From JANNWF01 sp038205755 (lineage in GTDB: Bacteria; Pseudomonadota; Gammaproteobacteria; Xanthomonadales; Xanthomonadaceae): DNA of 64,000 nt. Location of the stretch: positions 1 through 64,000 of the forward strand of contig JBBRBN010000009.1 of NCBI GenBank assembly GCA_038205755.1. Reading direction: 5' to 3'. This document shows positions 25,824 to 34,967 of this stretch, piece by piece (the stretch's first letter is position 1; each line of letters starts with the position of its first letter). The translations under genes and the position numbers were made by a program. The notes under the pieces were generated by a model, which saw only the letters and a list, made by a program, of their open reading frames with translations, was not told the origin of the DNA and ran no database searches.

Positions 25824-26493
25824 CGAGCGGTCTCCCATAGGGTTTGCCAAACTTGTTCGCGTGCGGTGGCACCCTGCGTGTGGTCAGCTCCACGCGAAGG
25901 GAAACCGTGGTCTGCTCAGCAGGGTTCAACGTCTGCCGCAGCGGCGTGCTGCGGTCATGGAACACCATCAGATCACCCTCACCGTCAGGCAACCCGCGAA
26001 GCACAAAGCGCCCCTGCGAATCCGGCCGAGTGAAGTACGGCGTATCGAGCACGAGGATGTGGGCGAACATCGAGTGATGGACGTTGCAGTAAACCTTGAC
26101 CAGCCCCGGGCGGATGAACGTGTGGGTGGCGCCCTCTCCCTCGCCGTAGATACCGGTATCGAACGCATTGCCGGTCGATGAAGAGAATGCGTTGTGGAGG
26201 ATCACATCGTCATTCGGAAACTGCACCGCGGTGCCAACGCCGATGGCCAGCACCCGTGGCGAGAACTGCTTGCGCCGAGTGGTGATGATCGCCGGGGCCG
26301 CAGGCGGCTCGAAGCGAACCGCGGCCTTGGGCCGGAAGTAGACCACGGCGTCCTCAGCCTCGCTCGCTCGCAGGGGCTTGCCGCCTGACACCAGCTGCAG
26401 GTCGCCGGCAAGCTCAGCCGCCTGGATCGGCCCCAGCGGACAACACAGGGCCGCGATCAAGCAGGTCAGATGCAGCCAAATCGATCCCCGCAT
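25807..26493 (-). CDS. Exported cupredoxin-like protein
   Basis: The 228-residue protein has a signal peptide ending near IQAAELAG. The first half is a beta domain and the second contains a type 1 copper site: the histidine in FPNDDVILHNAF, then the Cys-x-x-His-x-x-Met cluster YCNVHHSMFAHILVL. This matches the plastocyanin-like methylamine-utilisation/cupredoxin group found in periplasmic proteins. The start at 26493 was chosen for the signal peptide; the frame is open upstream through the opposite strand. Its 3' end overlaps the kinase gene by 17 bp, so it heads the cupredoxin-kinase-porin operon. Confidence 0.82.
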   Translation of the reverse strand: MRGSIWLHLTCLIAALCCPLGPIQAAELAGDLQLVSGGKPLRASEAEDAVVYFRPKAAVRFEPPAAPAIITTRRKQFSPRVLAIGVGTAVQFPNDDVILHNAFSSSTGNAFDTGIYGEGEGATHTFIRPGLVKVYCNVHHSMFAHILVLDTPYFTRPDSQGRFVLRGLPDGEGDLMVFHDRSTPLRQTLNPAEQTTVSLRVELTTRRVPPHANKFGKPYGRPLDGDRY

Positions 26494-26649
26494 GGCGGCC
26501 CCCGGGCAGTTCAGCGTTGCCGGCCAGCGCGGCCGGGCGATCAGCGCAGATGATACACAGCGCGAGTGCGTCGGGCAGGTACCATACGATCTTTGGCGCG
26601 ATCTGCGCCCGCTCATGAGGCGCCTCGCGCCCATCCCCAGGAGGACTGC

Positions 26650-27312
26650 ATGTTTGATCCCGAACGCCTGTTGCGGCAAATGGTCGGCGGTGGGCTCGGA
26701 GGCGCGTTCGGCGGCCGCAGCCGCGCCCGCGGCGGTGGCCTCGGCTCGACGCTCGGCGTCAGCAACGCCAAGCTGGGACTGGGGCTGCTCGGTGTGGCCA
26801 TCGCGGCTTACGGCCACTATGGCAAGTCCAAAGGCGCGGCGACACCCGACGGCGCCGGATCAGCTCCGGTTCCGCTGAACGCTCCCGTTCCGCCACCTGC
26901 CCCGCTACCGCCGCCGCCGCCCGGCTTCAGCGCACCAACCCGCGCTCAGCCGATGCTGGATCTGCACAGGCAGGAGGCGGCACTGATGGTGCGGGCAATG
27001 ATCGCCGCGGCCGCTGCGGATGGCCTGATCGACGCCGCCGAGCGCAATCGCATCGTCGAACGCGCTCGGGCCGGCGACGACGACCCCGATACCCTTTCCT
27101 ACCTTGAGGCCGAGCTGGCCAACCCGGTCACGCTCGATCAGCTGATCGCCCAGACGCCGCGCTCACTCGCGGAACCGGTTTACGCTGCCTCCGCGTTGGC
27201 CATCTCGATTGACAGCGATGCCGAGCGGCAGTATCTCGACCGACTGTCGAGCGGACTCGGCGTGGACGCGGCAAAACGGTCCGAGCTGCACATTCGCCTT
27301 GGCCTGGCCTAG
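26650..27312 (+). CDS. DUF533 (YebE-like) family protein
   Basis: The 220-residue protein starts MFDPERLLRQMVGG and has a glycine-rich N-terminus, a short hydrophobic stretch (LGLGLLGVAIAAYGHYG), a proline-rich linker and a C-terminal helical TerB-like domain. The C-terminal segment MVRAMIAAAAADGLIDAAER matches the acidic A-A-x-A-D-G-x-x-D-x-x-E motif of DUF533. A GGAGG Shine-Dalgarno precedes the ATG at 26650. The function of the family is unknown; inner-membrane attachment is likely. The AIM24-like gene follows 47 bp downstream. Confidence 0.87.
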   Translation: MFDPERLLRQMVGGGLGGAFGGRSRARGGGLGSTLGVSNAKLGLGLLGVAIAAYGHYGKSKGAATPDGAGSAPVPLNAPVPPPAPLPPPPPGFSAPTRAQPMLDLHRQEAALMVRAMIAAAAADGLIDAAERNRIVERARAGDDDPDTLSYLEAELANPVTLDQLIAQTPRSLAEPVYAASALAISIDSDAERQYLDRLSSGLGVDAAKRSELHIRLGLA

Positions 27313-27359
27313 CAGCCTGAGCGATCCAACCTCGGCACGACCTGCGTAAGGAGATCCCC

Positions 27360-28373
27360 ATGACACAGTGGCACCTGAGCTACAGCGGCCAGCAGTCCGG
27401 GCCGTTCGACCACGCCGCGGCGCAGGCCCAGGCCATTGCCAATCCGTACGGCCATTGCTGGCGCGCCGGATTTGCCGAATGGATGCCGATCGGCAGCTGC
27501 GCCGAACTGGTCGGCGGCTCGCCGGGCACCGGCCTGGTGCCGGTTGCGCCACCGCCGTCGTCGATGCGTTCAGCCGATGAGATCGACTACCGGATCTTTG
27601 GCCAGGAGATGCAGTTCGTCGAGATCGAACTGGATCCCGGTGAAACCGCCGTCGCGGAAGCCGGCGCCATGATGTTCAAGGACTCGGTGGTGCAGATGGA
27701 AACCGTGTTCGGAGACGGCTCGCACAGCGGCCAGGGCGGCAGCTTTTTCGACAAGCTGATCGGCGCTGGCAAGCGGGTGATCACCGGTGAGAGTCTGTTT
27801 ACCACCATGTTTTCGCACGCTGGCAGCAGCGGCAAGGCCAAGGTTGCTTTTGCTGCGCCCTTCCCCGGCACCATCATTCCCCTGACGCTCTCCAACTACG
27901 GCGGCAAGATCATCGCCCAGAAGGACTCGTTTCTGTGCGCCGCACGCGGCGTCACGATCGGCGTGCACTTCCAGAAAAAGGTGATGACCGCACTGTTCGG
28001 CGGCGAGGGCTTCATCATGCAGAAGCTGGAAGGCGACGGACTGGTGTTTGTTCACGCTGGCGGCACCATCGTCGAACGCGAACTCGCGGCCGGCGAGCGC
28101 ATCGATGTCGATACCGGCTGCGTGGTCGCCCATACCCAGACGGTCGAGATGGACGTCAAGCCGGTCGGCGGCGTGAAGTCGATGTTGTTTGGCGGCGAAG
28201 GCGTGTTCCTCGCAACTCTCACCGGTCCCGGTCACGTGTGGCTGCAGAGTCTGCCGTTCTCACGCATGGCGGGTCGTATTCACGCCGCCGCGCCGCAGCA
28301 GGGCGGCAGCCGCGGCGAGGGCTCGGTGCTGGGTGGGCTGGGCAACATCATTTCCGGCGACCGCGGCTTCTGA
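27360..28373 (+). CDS. GYF_2-AIM24 (TIGR00266) fusion protein
   Basis: The 337-residue protein has an N-terminal GYF_2-type (DUF4339) module: W-H-L-S-Y-S-G-Q-Q-S-G-P-F at 4-16 and W-R-A-G-F-A-E-W-M-P at about 35-44. It is followed by a full AIM24/TIGR00266 beta domain with DEIDYRIFGQEMQFVEIELD, the glycine-rich NYGGKIIAQKDSFLCAA and GPGHVWLQSLPFSRMA. AIM24 proteins are trimeric beta-prism proteins of unclear function. GYF_2 modules are found on many bacterial membrane-associated proteins. An AAGGAG Shine-Dalgarno lies 7 nt before the ATG. It is probably cotranscribed with the DUF533 gene. Confidence 0.9.
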   Translation: MTQWHLSYSGQQSGPFDHAAAQAQAIANPYGHCWRAGFAEWMPIGSCAELVGGSPGTGLVPVAPPPSSMRSADEIDYRIFGQEMQFVEIELDPGETAVAEAGAMMFKDSVVQMETVFGDGSHSGQGGSFFDKLIGAGKRVITGESLFTTMFSHAGSSGKAKVAFAAPFPGTIIPLTLSNYGGKIIAQKDSFLCAARGVTIGVHFQKKVMTALFGGEGFIMQKLEGDGLVFVHAGGTIVERELAAGERIDVDTGCVVAHTQTVEMDVKPVGGVKSMLFGGEGVFLATLTGPGHVWLQSLPFSRMAGRIHAAAPQQGGSRGEGSVLGGLGNIISGDRGF

Positions 28374-28441
28374 CCGGGAAGCCGCGCTCCTGCGTGGCCC
28401 GCAGACCCGGGCTCTGCCCCGAACCGCGCCCGGCCAGCGTG

Positions 28442-29848
28442 CTACACCTCAATCCAACTGCCCGCGCCCGGCACGCTGACATGCGCGCCGAAGCGCGTGC
28501 GCAGCGCGCTGGCCAGCGCCTCGCGGGCGCGGTCTTCACCATGGATCAGCGCCACCGGCGGCCGTGATCGGAAATGGCTGTACCACTCCAGCAGACCCGC
28601 CTGATCGGCATGCGCCGACAGGCCGCCAATGGTGTGACGCCGCGCCTTGACGCTGACTCGCTCGCCGAAAATCGTCACGAATTCGGCGCCGTCAACCAGC
28701 CTTCGACCCAAGGTTCCCTGCGCCTGGTAGCCGACAAAGAGGATATCGGCGTTGGCGCGCCAGAGGTTGTGCCGCAGGTGGTGGCGGATGCGGCCGCCGT
28801 TGCACATGCCTGAGCCGGCGATGATGATCGCGCCGCCGCCGCGCCGATTGAGCGCCATCGAGTCCTGGACATCGCTCACCAGCCGCAGGTTGGGCAGCTC
28901 GAATGGTCGCCGGACCGCATCCATCTGGGCCCGGCCATCGGGGTCGAAAAGATCGACATGCCGCTTGTAGACCTCAACCACCCGGGCAGCCATTGGCGAG
29001 TCGAGAAAGATCTTCCACCGACCCAGGTTCCAGTCGTCAAAGTGGCGCGCAAACCAGTACAGAATCTCCTGACTGCGTCCGACTGCAAAGGCGGGAATCA
29101 AGACGTTGCCACCGTCATTCCAGGCTGCTTCGAGAATCTCACCCAGCTCGGCGACGGTGTCGGCGCGGGGACGGTGCAGACGATCACCATAGGTGCTTTC
29201 AAGAAGCAGAAGATCGGCGTCCGATCGGACGCTGGGATCGCGCAGAAACGGCGCATTGGACGGGCCGATATCGCCGGAAAACACCAGACTGCGACGCTGG
29301 CTTCCGGCTCCGGCTGCCACCCGCACGCTGGCCGCCCCGAGAATGTGACCGGCGTCTTCCAGGTCCACGTGGATACCGGGCAGGATTTCCCGCGCTTCGC
29401 CGTAGCGGATCGGCCGCATGCGCTTGAGCGTGTCCGCCACATCACGCGCCAGGTAGAGCGGCGCGACCGGAGCATCGCCGCGCCGCAGGCGCGCGCGATT
29501 TTCCTTCTCGGCATCCGCCGCTGCCAGCGAGGCCGAGTCTTCCAGCATGATCCTGGCCAGATCAATGGTCGCTGGCGTGGCGTAGATCGGTCCGTCGTAG
29601 CCACGCTTGAGCAAAACCGGCAGGCGTCCGAGGTGGTCAATGTGGGCGTGGCTTACCACCACCGCATCCAGCTGCCGGGCGTCAAAGCCGAAGGCGGCGG
29701 CATTGCGCGACGACTCGGCCCGCCCGCCCTGGATCATTCCGCAGTCCAGCAGCACCCGCCGGCCAGCGCACTCGACCAGATGCCGTGAGCCTGTGACCTC
29801 ACCCACGGCGCCGTGAAACTGCACCCGCATCGCGCTTTTCGTCGTCAT
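28442..29848 (-). CDS. Metallo-beta-lactamase/beta-CASP family ribonuclease
   Basis: The 468-residue protein has the MBL zinc motif HAHIDHLG in VVSHAHIDHLG, further ligands at DAGHILGA and FSGDIG, the beta-CASP domain with LIPAFAVGRSQEIL, and the C-terminal RNA-specificity block GLSAHADQ with VALIHGED near the end. This is the CPSF73/YsfA-like group of bacterial RNA-processing nucleases. It acts in the cytoplasm on RNA; the specific substrate is unknown. It stands alone and diverges from the M16 peptidase genes. Confidence 0.92.
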   Translation of the reverse strand: MTTKSAMRVQFHGAVGEVTGSRHLVECAGRRVLLDCGMIQGGRAESSRNAAAFGFDARQLDAVVVSHAHIDHLGRLPVLLKRGYDGPIYATPATIDLARIMLEDSASLAAADAEKENRARLRRGDAPVAPLYLARDVADTLKRMRPIRYGEAREILPGIHVDLEDAGHILGAASVRVAAGAGSQRRSLVFSGDIGPSNAPFLRDPSVRSDADLLLLESTYGDRLHRPRADTVAELGEILEAAWNDGGNVLIPAFAVGRSQEILYWFARHFDDWNLGRWKIFLDSPMAARVVEVYKRHVDLFDPDGRAQMDAVRRPFELPNLRLVSDVQDSMALNRRGGGAIIIAGSGMCNGGRIRHHLRHNLWRANADILFVGYQAQGTLGRRLVDGAEFVTIFGERVSVKARRHTIGGLSAHADQAGLLEWYSHFRSRPPVALIHGEDRAREALASALRTRFGAHVSVPGAGSWIEV

Positions 29849-29979
29849 GTGATCGCACCGTCAGGAAGTCGCTCCCGGATTATCAGCCGTTTGGTCGGCG
29901 GACGCTGGGCTGACTTCCAGCCCTTGCCGGTTTGGCGGGGTGCGCCTATAACGCCTGCTCTGCCACGCTGGAGCCCGCC

Positions 29980-31338
29980 GTGCGAAATCACACCCTGCCG
30001 CAGCGACTGCTGCTTGCGTTGGCGCTGCTGGTTGGCGCGTTACCGGTGAGGGCAGCAGAACCGGCATCAGCTGCCGACGCCATCCAGACCCGCACGCTGG
30101 ATAACGGCATGAAGATCGTGGTCTGGCCGGATCACGACATCCCCAGCGTGGCGCTGTACATCTGGTATCGGGCCGGCGGGCGCAACGAGTATCCAGGCAT
30201 CACCGGCGTCGCCCACTACTTCGAGCACATGATGTTCAACGGCACGTCAACCCGCGCACCGGGCGAGTTCGACCGCACCATGGAAGCCAACGGCGGTGCC
30301 AACAACGCCTACACCAGCAACGACGTGACGGTTTACCAGGACTGGTTTCCGGCGACCACGCTGGGGCTGATCATGGAGCTCGAAGGCGACCGCATGGCCA
30401 ACCTCGATTTCGATCCGAAGGTGGTGGAGAGCGAGCGCCAGGTGGTGTACTCTGAGCGCCGCCTGCGGGTCGACAACGACACCTTTGGCGCCCTGTTCGA
30501 GCAGGTCAACGCGACCCACTGGGTGGCGCACCCCTACCAGTTCCCGGTGATCGGATGGCCGTCAGACATCGAGAACTGGACACTGCAGGATCTGAAGGAT
30601 TTCTACCGCACTTACTACGCACCAAACAACGCGACCATGTTTGTGGTGGGCGACGTCGACCCCGCCCAGGTGTTCGCGCTGGCCGAGCGGCATATCGGCA
30701 AGATTCCGGCCCAGGCGCCACCGCAGCCGATCCGCACCGTCGAACCGGAGCAGAAGGGCGAGCGTCGCGTCACCGTTCGGCAGCCGGCGCAAACGCCCCT
30801 GCTGTTGATGGGCTACCACGCCTACCGCGCCAGCGATGTCGACACGCCGGCCTTGGAGCTGCTGCTCAACGTGCTGGGCGAAGGCAGCTCGTCGCGCCTC
30901 AATCAGCGCCTGGTCGAGGACACCCAGACCGCCGTGTCGGTCGGCAGCTATCTGCAGGCGGGCTTTGATCCGGGCGCCGCCTTCCTCTATGCGGTGCTGC
31001 CGCCCGGCGGCGATCCGGCCAAGGTGGAGGCGCAGATCGACGCGGAGTTGGCGCGGATTACCAGCGACGGTGTCAGCGCGGCCGAACTTGAGAAGGCGCG
31101 CAGCGCACAGCTGGCGGACTTCTGGCGCAGCCAGTCGACCATCAGCGGCAAGGCGCAGGCGCTAGGCACCTATGAGGTTTTCCACGGTGACTACCGCAAG
31201 CTGTTTGCCATCCCACAGGCCTATGACGCTATTGACAGCGACGCGCTGAAGCGGGTGGCCGCCAAGGTGTTCCGCGTCGACAACCGCACCGTCGGCACCC
31301 TTTTGCCGAGCACTGATCTGCCGAGCACCGACCAATGA
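29980..31338 (+). CDS. M16 family zinc metallopeptidase (catalytic partner)
   Basis: The 452-residue protein has a signal peptide (LLLALALLVGALPVRA) and the inverted zinc motif HYFEH at residues 79-83, followed by the family N-A-Y-T-S-x-D-x-T-V-Y block and the downstream glutamate in the E-x-E-R-Q-V-V-Y-S-E-R segment. It is a complete catalytic M16 subunit acting in the periplasm. The GTG at 29980 has a GGAG Shine-Dalgarno 7 nt upstream and is preferred to the open upstream frame. The next gene overlaps its stop codon (ATGA), and the two products probably form a heterodimer. Confidence 0.93.
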   Translation: MRNHTLPQRLLLALALLVGALPVRAAEPASAADAIQTRTLDNGMKIVVWPDHDIPSVALYIWYRAGGRNEYPGITGVAHYFEHMMFNGTSTRAPGEFDRTMEANGGANNAYTSNDVTVYQDWFPATTLGLIMELEGDRMANLDFDPKVVESERQVVYSERRLRVDNDTFGALFEQVNATHWVAHPYQFPVIGWPSDIENWTLQDLKDFYRTYYAPNNATMFVVGDVDPAQVFALAERHIGKIPAQAPPQPIRTVEPEQKGERRVTVRQPAQTPLLLMGYHAYRASDVDTPALELLLNVLGEGSSSRLNQRLVEDTQTAVSVGSYLQAGFDPGAAFLYAVLPPGGDPAKVEAQIDAELARITSDGVSAAELEKARSAQLADFWRSQSTISGKAQALGTYEVFHGDYRKLFAIPQAYDAIDSDALKRVAAKVFRVDNRTVGTLLPSTDLPSTDQ

Positions 31339-32738
31339 GCGCCAGCATGCGTATTGCTCTGCCCTGTGCCTTTCTGCTGGCCGCCGGCCTGATCCAGAAC
31401 GCCGCCGCGGTCACCCTGCCCGCCTTTGAGCGCAGCACCCTGGACAACGGTGCCGAGCTGATCCTGATGGAGAAGCGCGACGTCCCGCTTGTGGCGCTGG
31501 AGATCAGCGTCCGCGGCGGCGCGCTGGCCGATGCCGCCGGCAAGGAGGGCAGCGCCAGCCTGCTGGCCGACCTGCTGACCAAGGGCGCGGGCGGCCGCGA
31601 TGCCAAGCGCTTCGCCGAGGCAATCGATGGCGTCGGCGGACGCCTGTCAGTTGCGGCCGGGATGGAAGCGGTGACGCTGAGTGCCGAATTCCTGGCCCGC
31701 GACCGTGCTCGGATGGTCGAGCTGGCCGCCGATGCGCTGCTGCGGCCAACGCTTGATGACGGCGAGCTCGATAAGGTCCGAACCCGCGCGATCCGCCGCA
31801 TTGCCGCGTCCAAGGACGGTGACCCGAGCGGACTCATCGGCACCTATGCGGCCAGCTGGCTGTTTGGCGACCATCCGTACGGGCGATCCGTGGACGGCAG
31901 CGAGTCCAGCCTGACCAGGATCGGCACTGACGACATCAAGGCCCACTATGCCAACCAACTCGGCGGCGACCGGCTGATCATCGTGGCGGTCGGAGACTTT
32001 GACGCCGCCACTCTGCGCAGCGAGCTGACCGCAGCGTTCAGCGGCTGGCGCAAGGCCAAGGAGGCTGCGCCAAGTCCGGCATTGGCAACCCGCCAAACCG
32101 GTCGCCGGGTGCTGCTGGTCGACAAGCCCGGCGCCACCCAGACCTATTTCTGGCTGGGCAACGTAGGCGTTGCCCGCAAGGACGACAATCTTGCCGCGCA
32201 AACGGTGGTCAACACGCTGTTCGGTGGTCGCTTCACCTCGATGTTGAACACCGCGCTGCGCATCGACTCCGGCCTGAGCTACGGCGCTCGCTCGACCCTG
32301 CAGCGCCGGACCCAGCCTGGCGCCGTCTCGATCGGCTCGTTTACTCGCACCGAGGCCACCGTCGAGGCCATCGACCTGGCCATCGCACAGCTGGAAAAGC
32401 TGCACTCCAACGGTCTCGATGAAGCGGCGCTGGGCTCTGCTCGCAGCTACCTTCTGGGTCAGTTCCCGCCGACCCTGGAGACCCACACCCAACTCGCCGG
32501 GCGACTCGCCGAGATCGCCCTCCATGGCCTGGGTCGCGAGGACGTGGACGGCTACGCCGCCGCGATCGCGGCGGTCGGCAAACCCCAGATCGGCGCCGCG
32601 ATTGGCGTCTATCCCGCATCCTCCGATCTGGTCATGGTCCTGATTGGCGATGCCGGCAAGCTGCGTGAATCGGTTGCCAAGTACGGCCCGGTGACCGAAT
32701 TGCCGCTGGTGGCGCCGACCTTCAGCGCCGTGCGGTGA
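31335..32738 (+). CDS. M16 family protein lacking the zinc motif (partner subunit)
   Basis: The 467-residue protein has a signal peptide and the M16 fold, starting LPAFERSTLDNGAELILMEK, but the position of H-x-x-E-H reads GSASLLADLL, so the zinc site is absent. The later R-Y blocks, such as GLSYGARSTLQRR, are present. Inactive M16 subunits normally pair with an active one encoded next door, here the preceding gene, coupled by a 4-bp ATGA overlap. The likely role is periplasmic oligopeptide breakdown. Confidence 0.92.
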   Translation: MSASMRIALPCAFLLAAGLIQNAAAVTLPAFERSTLDNGAELILMEKRDVPLVALEISVRGGALADAAGKEGSASLLADLLTKGAGGRDAKRFAEAIDGVGGRLSVAAGMEAVTLSAEFLARDRARMVELAADALLRPTLDDGELDKVRTRAIRRIAASKDGDPSGLIGTYAASWLFGDHPYGRSVDGSESSLTRIGTDDIKAHYANQLGGDRLIIVAVGDFDAATLRSELTAAFSGWRKAKEAAPSPALATRQTGRRVLLVDKPGATQTYFWLGNVGVARKDDNLAAQTVVNTLFGGRFTSMLNTALRIDSGLSYGARSTLQRRTQPGAVSIGSFTRTEATVEAIDLAIAQLEKLHSNGLDEAALGSARSYLLGQFPPTLETHTQLAGRLAEIALHGLGREDVDGYAAAIAAVGKPQIGAAIGVYPASSDLVMVLIGDAGKLRESVAKYGPVTELPLVAPTFSAVR

Positions 32739-32905
32739 GTGGCGCACGGCGGCGACCGCGGTGCCCAGCGGGCGCCGACGCGATCCTGGGCTCGGCCGGT
32801 CAGATAATCAGTGGTCGACGATTTGGCCGCTCGGCAACGCTTGATATCGCTCCGATGCAGCGGGCGACCGCTACACTGCCGCCCCCTGACGCCGCCGGTT
32901 GCCGC

Positions 32906-34909
32906 ATGAAATTGTCCAACGCCGCCATTGTCCTGCTTTCGCTTTGCCTAGCCGGAACGGCCAATGCGCTGGACTCCCGCGACCTCGACCCAACGTCGCC
33001 AGCCTGTCGCGACTTTTACCAGTACGCCAATGGCGGCTGGCTGAAGTCCACGCCGGTGCCCGCTGATCGCGAGAGCTTCGGCAGTTTCGACGTGCTGATC
33101 GAGCGCAACCGGGCGCAGCAGGAGGCTCTGCTGCAGGAGATCCTGCAAACTCCGCGCGATGATCTCGACCGCCTGATTGCCGACTTCGTGGCCGCCGGGC
33201 TGGACGCAGCGGGAGTCGAGGCCGCCGGCCTTGGGCCGGTCGCCGCGCTGCTGGCCGAGGTTGATGCGCTGAGCAAGCCCAAGGAGCTGCCGGCGCTGGT
33301 GGCGCGCTGGCACGCGCGCGGGCTGCCGGTGCTGCTGCGGTTTGATGCCGGTGACGACCTCAAGTCGCCCGAACAGGTAATCGCCTACGCCACCCAGGGC
33401 GGACTGGCGCTGCCGGACCGCGACTACTATCTGCGTGAAGATGCCGACGCCCGCGAGCTGCTCGGCCTCTATCGGGGCTACGCACAGCGCCTGCTGACGC
33501 TGGCCGGCGTGGCCAATGCCGAGGCCGCGTCGGGGCAGGCACTGGCGATCGAGATGCGGTTGGCTGGCGCATCGCTCAGTCTCCTGCAGCTGCGCGACCC
33601 GAACAGCGCTTACCGGATCATCGAAACTCGCGACCTCAACAAGCGCTATCCGGCGATGCAGTGGAAGGCCTTTCTGAAGGCGCAGGGGCTGTCCGGGCTG
33701 AAGACGCTGTCGTTTCCGCATGCGTCCTTTTTCGATGAGGTCGAACGGCAGCTGACCAGCACGCCACTCGACGCCTGGAAGCCCTACCTCAAGCTGCAGC
33801 TGCTCGACGCCTTGGCGCCTTACCTCGGCGCCGACTTCGTGGCTGCGCACGACGGCTTTCACTCCGGCCTGCTGCGCGGCGAAGTGGCGCTTCCTGATCG
33901 CACTCGACGGGTGCTGGCGGCCGCCGACCTGGCCCTGGGTGACGCCGTCGGCCAGCGCTTTGTGGCGCGCTACCTGCCCGAACCGGCGCGTGCCGCCGCG
34001 CTGCAGGTGGTGGACGACGTGCGCGCCGAACTGCGCCGTCGGCTGGCCGACGCGCCATGGCTGGAACCTGCCAGCCGCGACGCTGCGGTGGCCAAGCTCG
34101 ACGCACTGGACCTGCAGCTCGCACGGCCGGAACGCTGGCGCAGTTACGATGGCCTCACGCTGTCGCGCAGCAGCTATGTCGGCAACGTGCTGGCGGCGGC
34201 GGCATGGCGCAACCGGCAGCGCATGACCAGCATCGGCGGTCAGCGTTCAGAGGTACTGTTTCCGATGCCGGCGCAGCTGGTCAATGGCTACTACGCCCCC
34301 AACCGCAACCAGCTGGTGCTGAGCGCCGGCCTACTGCAGCCGCCGCTGTTCGATCCCCAGGCCGATCCGGCGCAGAACTACGGTGGGCTGGGGGCGATGG
34401 TCGGACACGAGCTGATGCAGGGCTTTGACATCGTTGGCCAACTGTTCGGCGCCAGCGGCGCGCTGCAGGGCGGCTGGAGCAGCGCTGAGCGGGACGCATT
34501 TCTGGCCCGGACCCAGCCGCTGCAGGCGCAGTACGATGCCTACACCGCAGTCGGTGCCATCAAGGTCAACGGACGTCTGACGCAAAGTAAAAACGTCGCC
34601 GACCTGGCCGGCCTGGAGCTTGCCTACGCCGCCTTCGCTGGCCGCGTCGGTGACGTTACGCTGCCGCAGATCGAGGGCCATCGTCCGGCGCAGCGCTTCT
34701 TCCTCAGCTGGGCGCGGCTGTGGCGCCGCAACGATCTGGAGCCGGCCTTGGTGAGGCGTCTGGCCATTGACGTGCACGCGCCCCCGCGGCAGCGCGTCAA
34801 CGGCCCGCTGGTGAATCTGCCGGAGTTCGCCCAGTCATTCAGCTGCAAGCCTGCCGAGGCCATGAGCGGCACGCCGGCCGCGCAGGTGCGGATTTGGGCG
34901 CGCCCATGA
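32906..34909 (+). CDS. M13 (neprilysin)-like protein without a complete zinc site
   Basis: The 667-residue exported protein (signal peptide KLSNAAIVLLSLCLAGTANA) follows the M13 metallopeptidase plan: DFYQYANGGWL at the N-terminus, LPDRDYYL in the middle, and the closing NGPLVNLPEFAQSFSCK. The catalytic centre is altered. Instead of H-E-x-x-H it has HELMQ at 501-505, and the E-N-I-A-D motif that supplies the third ligand reads KNVAD at 562-566. The NAYY substrate motif is NGYY. Two of three zinc ligands are therefore replaced, so it is probably not an active protease. The start at 32906 gives a proper signal peptide. It follows the M16 pair by 167 bp. Confidence 0.88.
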   Translation: MKLSNAAIVLLSLCLAGTANALDSRDLDPTSPACRDFYQYANGGWLKSTPVPADRESFGSFDVLIERNRAQQEALLQEILQTPRDDLDRLIADFVAAGLDAAGVEAAGLGPVAALLAEVDALSKPKELPALVARWHARGLPVLLRFDAGDDLKSPEQVIAYATQGGLALPDRDYYLREDADARELLGLYRGYAQRLLTLAGVANAEAASGQALAIEMRLAGASLSLLQLRDPNSAYRIIETRDLNKRYPAMQWKAFLKAQGLSGLKTLSFPHASFFDEVERQLTSTPLDAWKPYLKLQLLDALAPYLGADFVAAHDGFHSGLLRGEVALPDRTRRVLAAADLALGDAVGQRFVARYLPEPARAAALQVVDDVRAELRRRLADAPWLEPASRDAAVAKLDALDLQLARPERWRSYDGLTLSRSSYVGNVLAAAAWRNRQRMTSIGGQRSEVLFPMPAQLVNGYYAPNRNQLVLSAGLLQPPLFDPQADPAQNYGGLGAMVGHELMQGFDIVGQLFGASGALQGGWSSAERDAFLARTQPLQAQYDAYTAVGAIKVNGRLTQSKNVADLAGLELAYAAFAGRVGDVTLPQIEGHRPAQRFFLSWARLWRRNDLEPALVRRLAIDVHAPPRQRVNGPLVNLPEFAQSFSCKPAEAMSGTPAAQVRIWARP

Positions 34910-34967
34910 TCCGCGTGTCGGTACTGGTTCGGAAGTCGCGCGATAGCGACGGCGTAGACTTGGCCGC

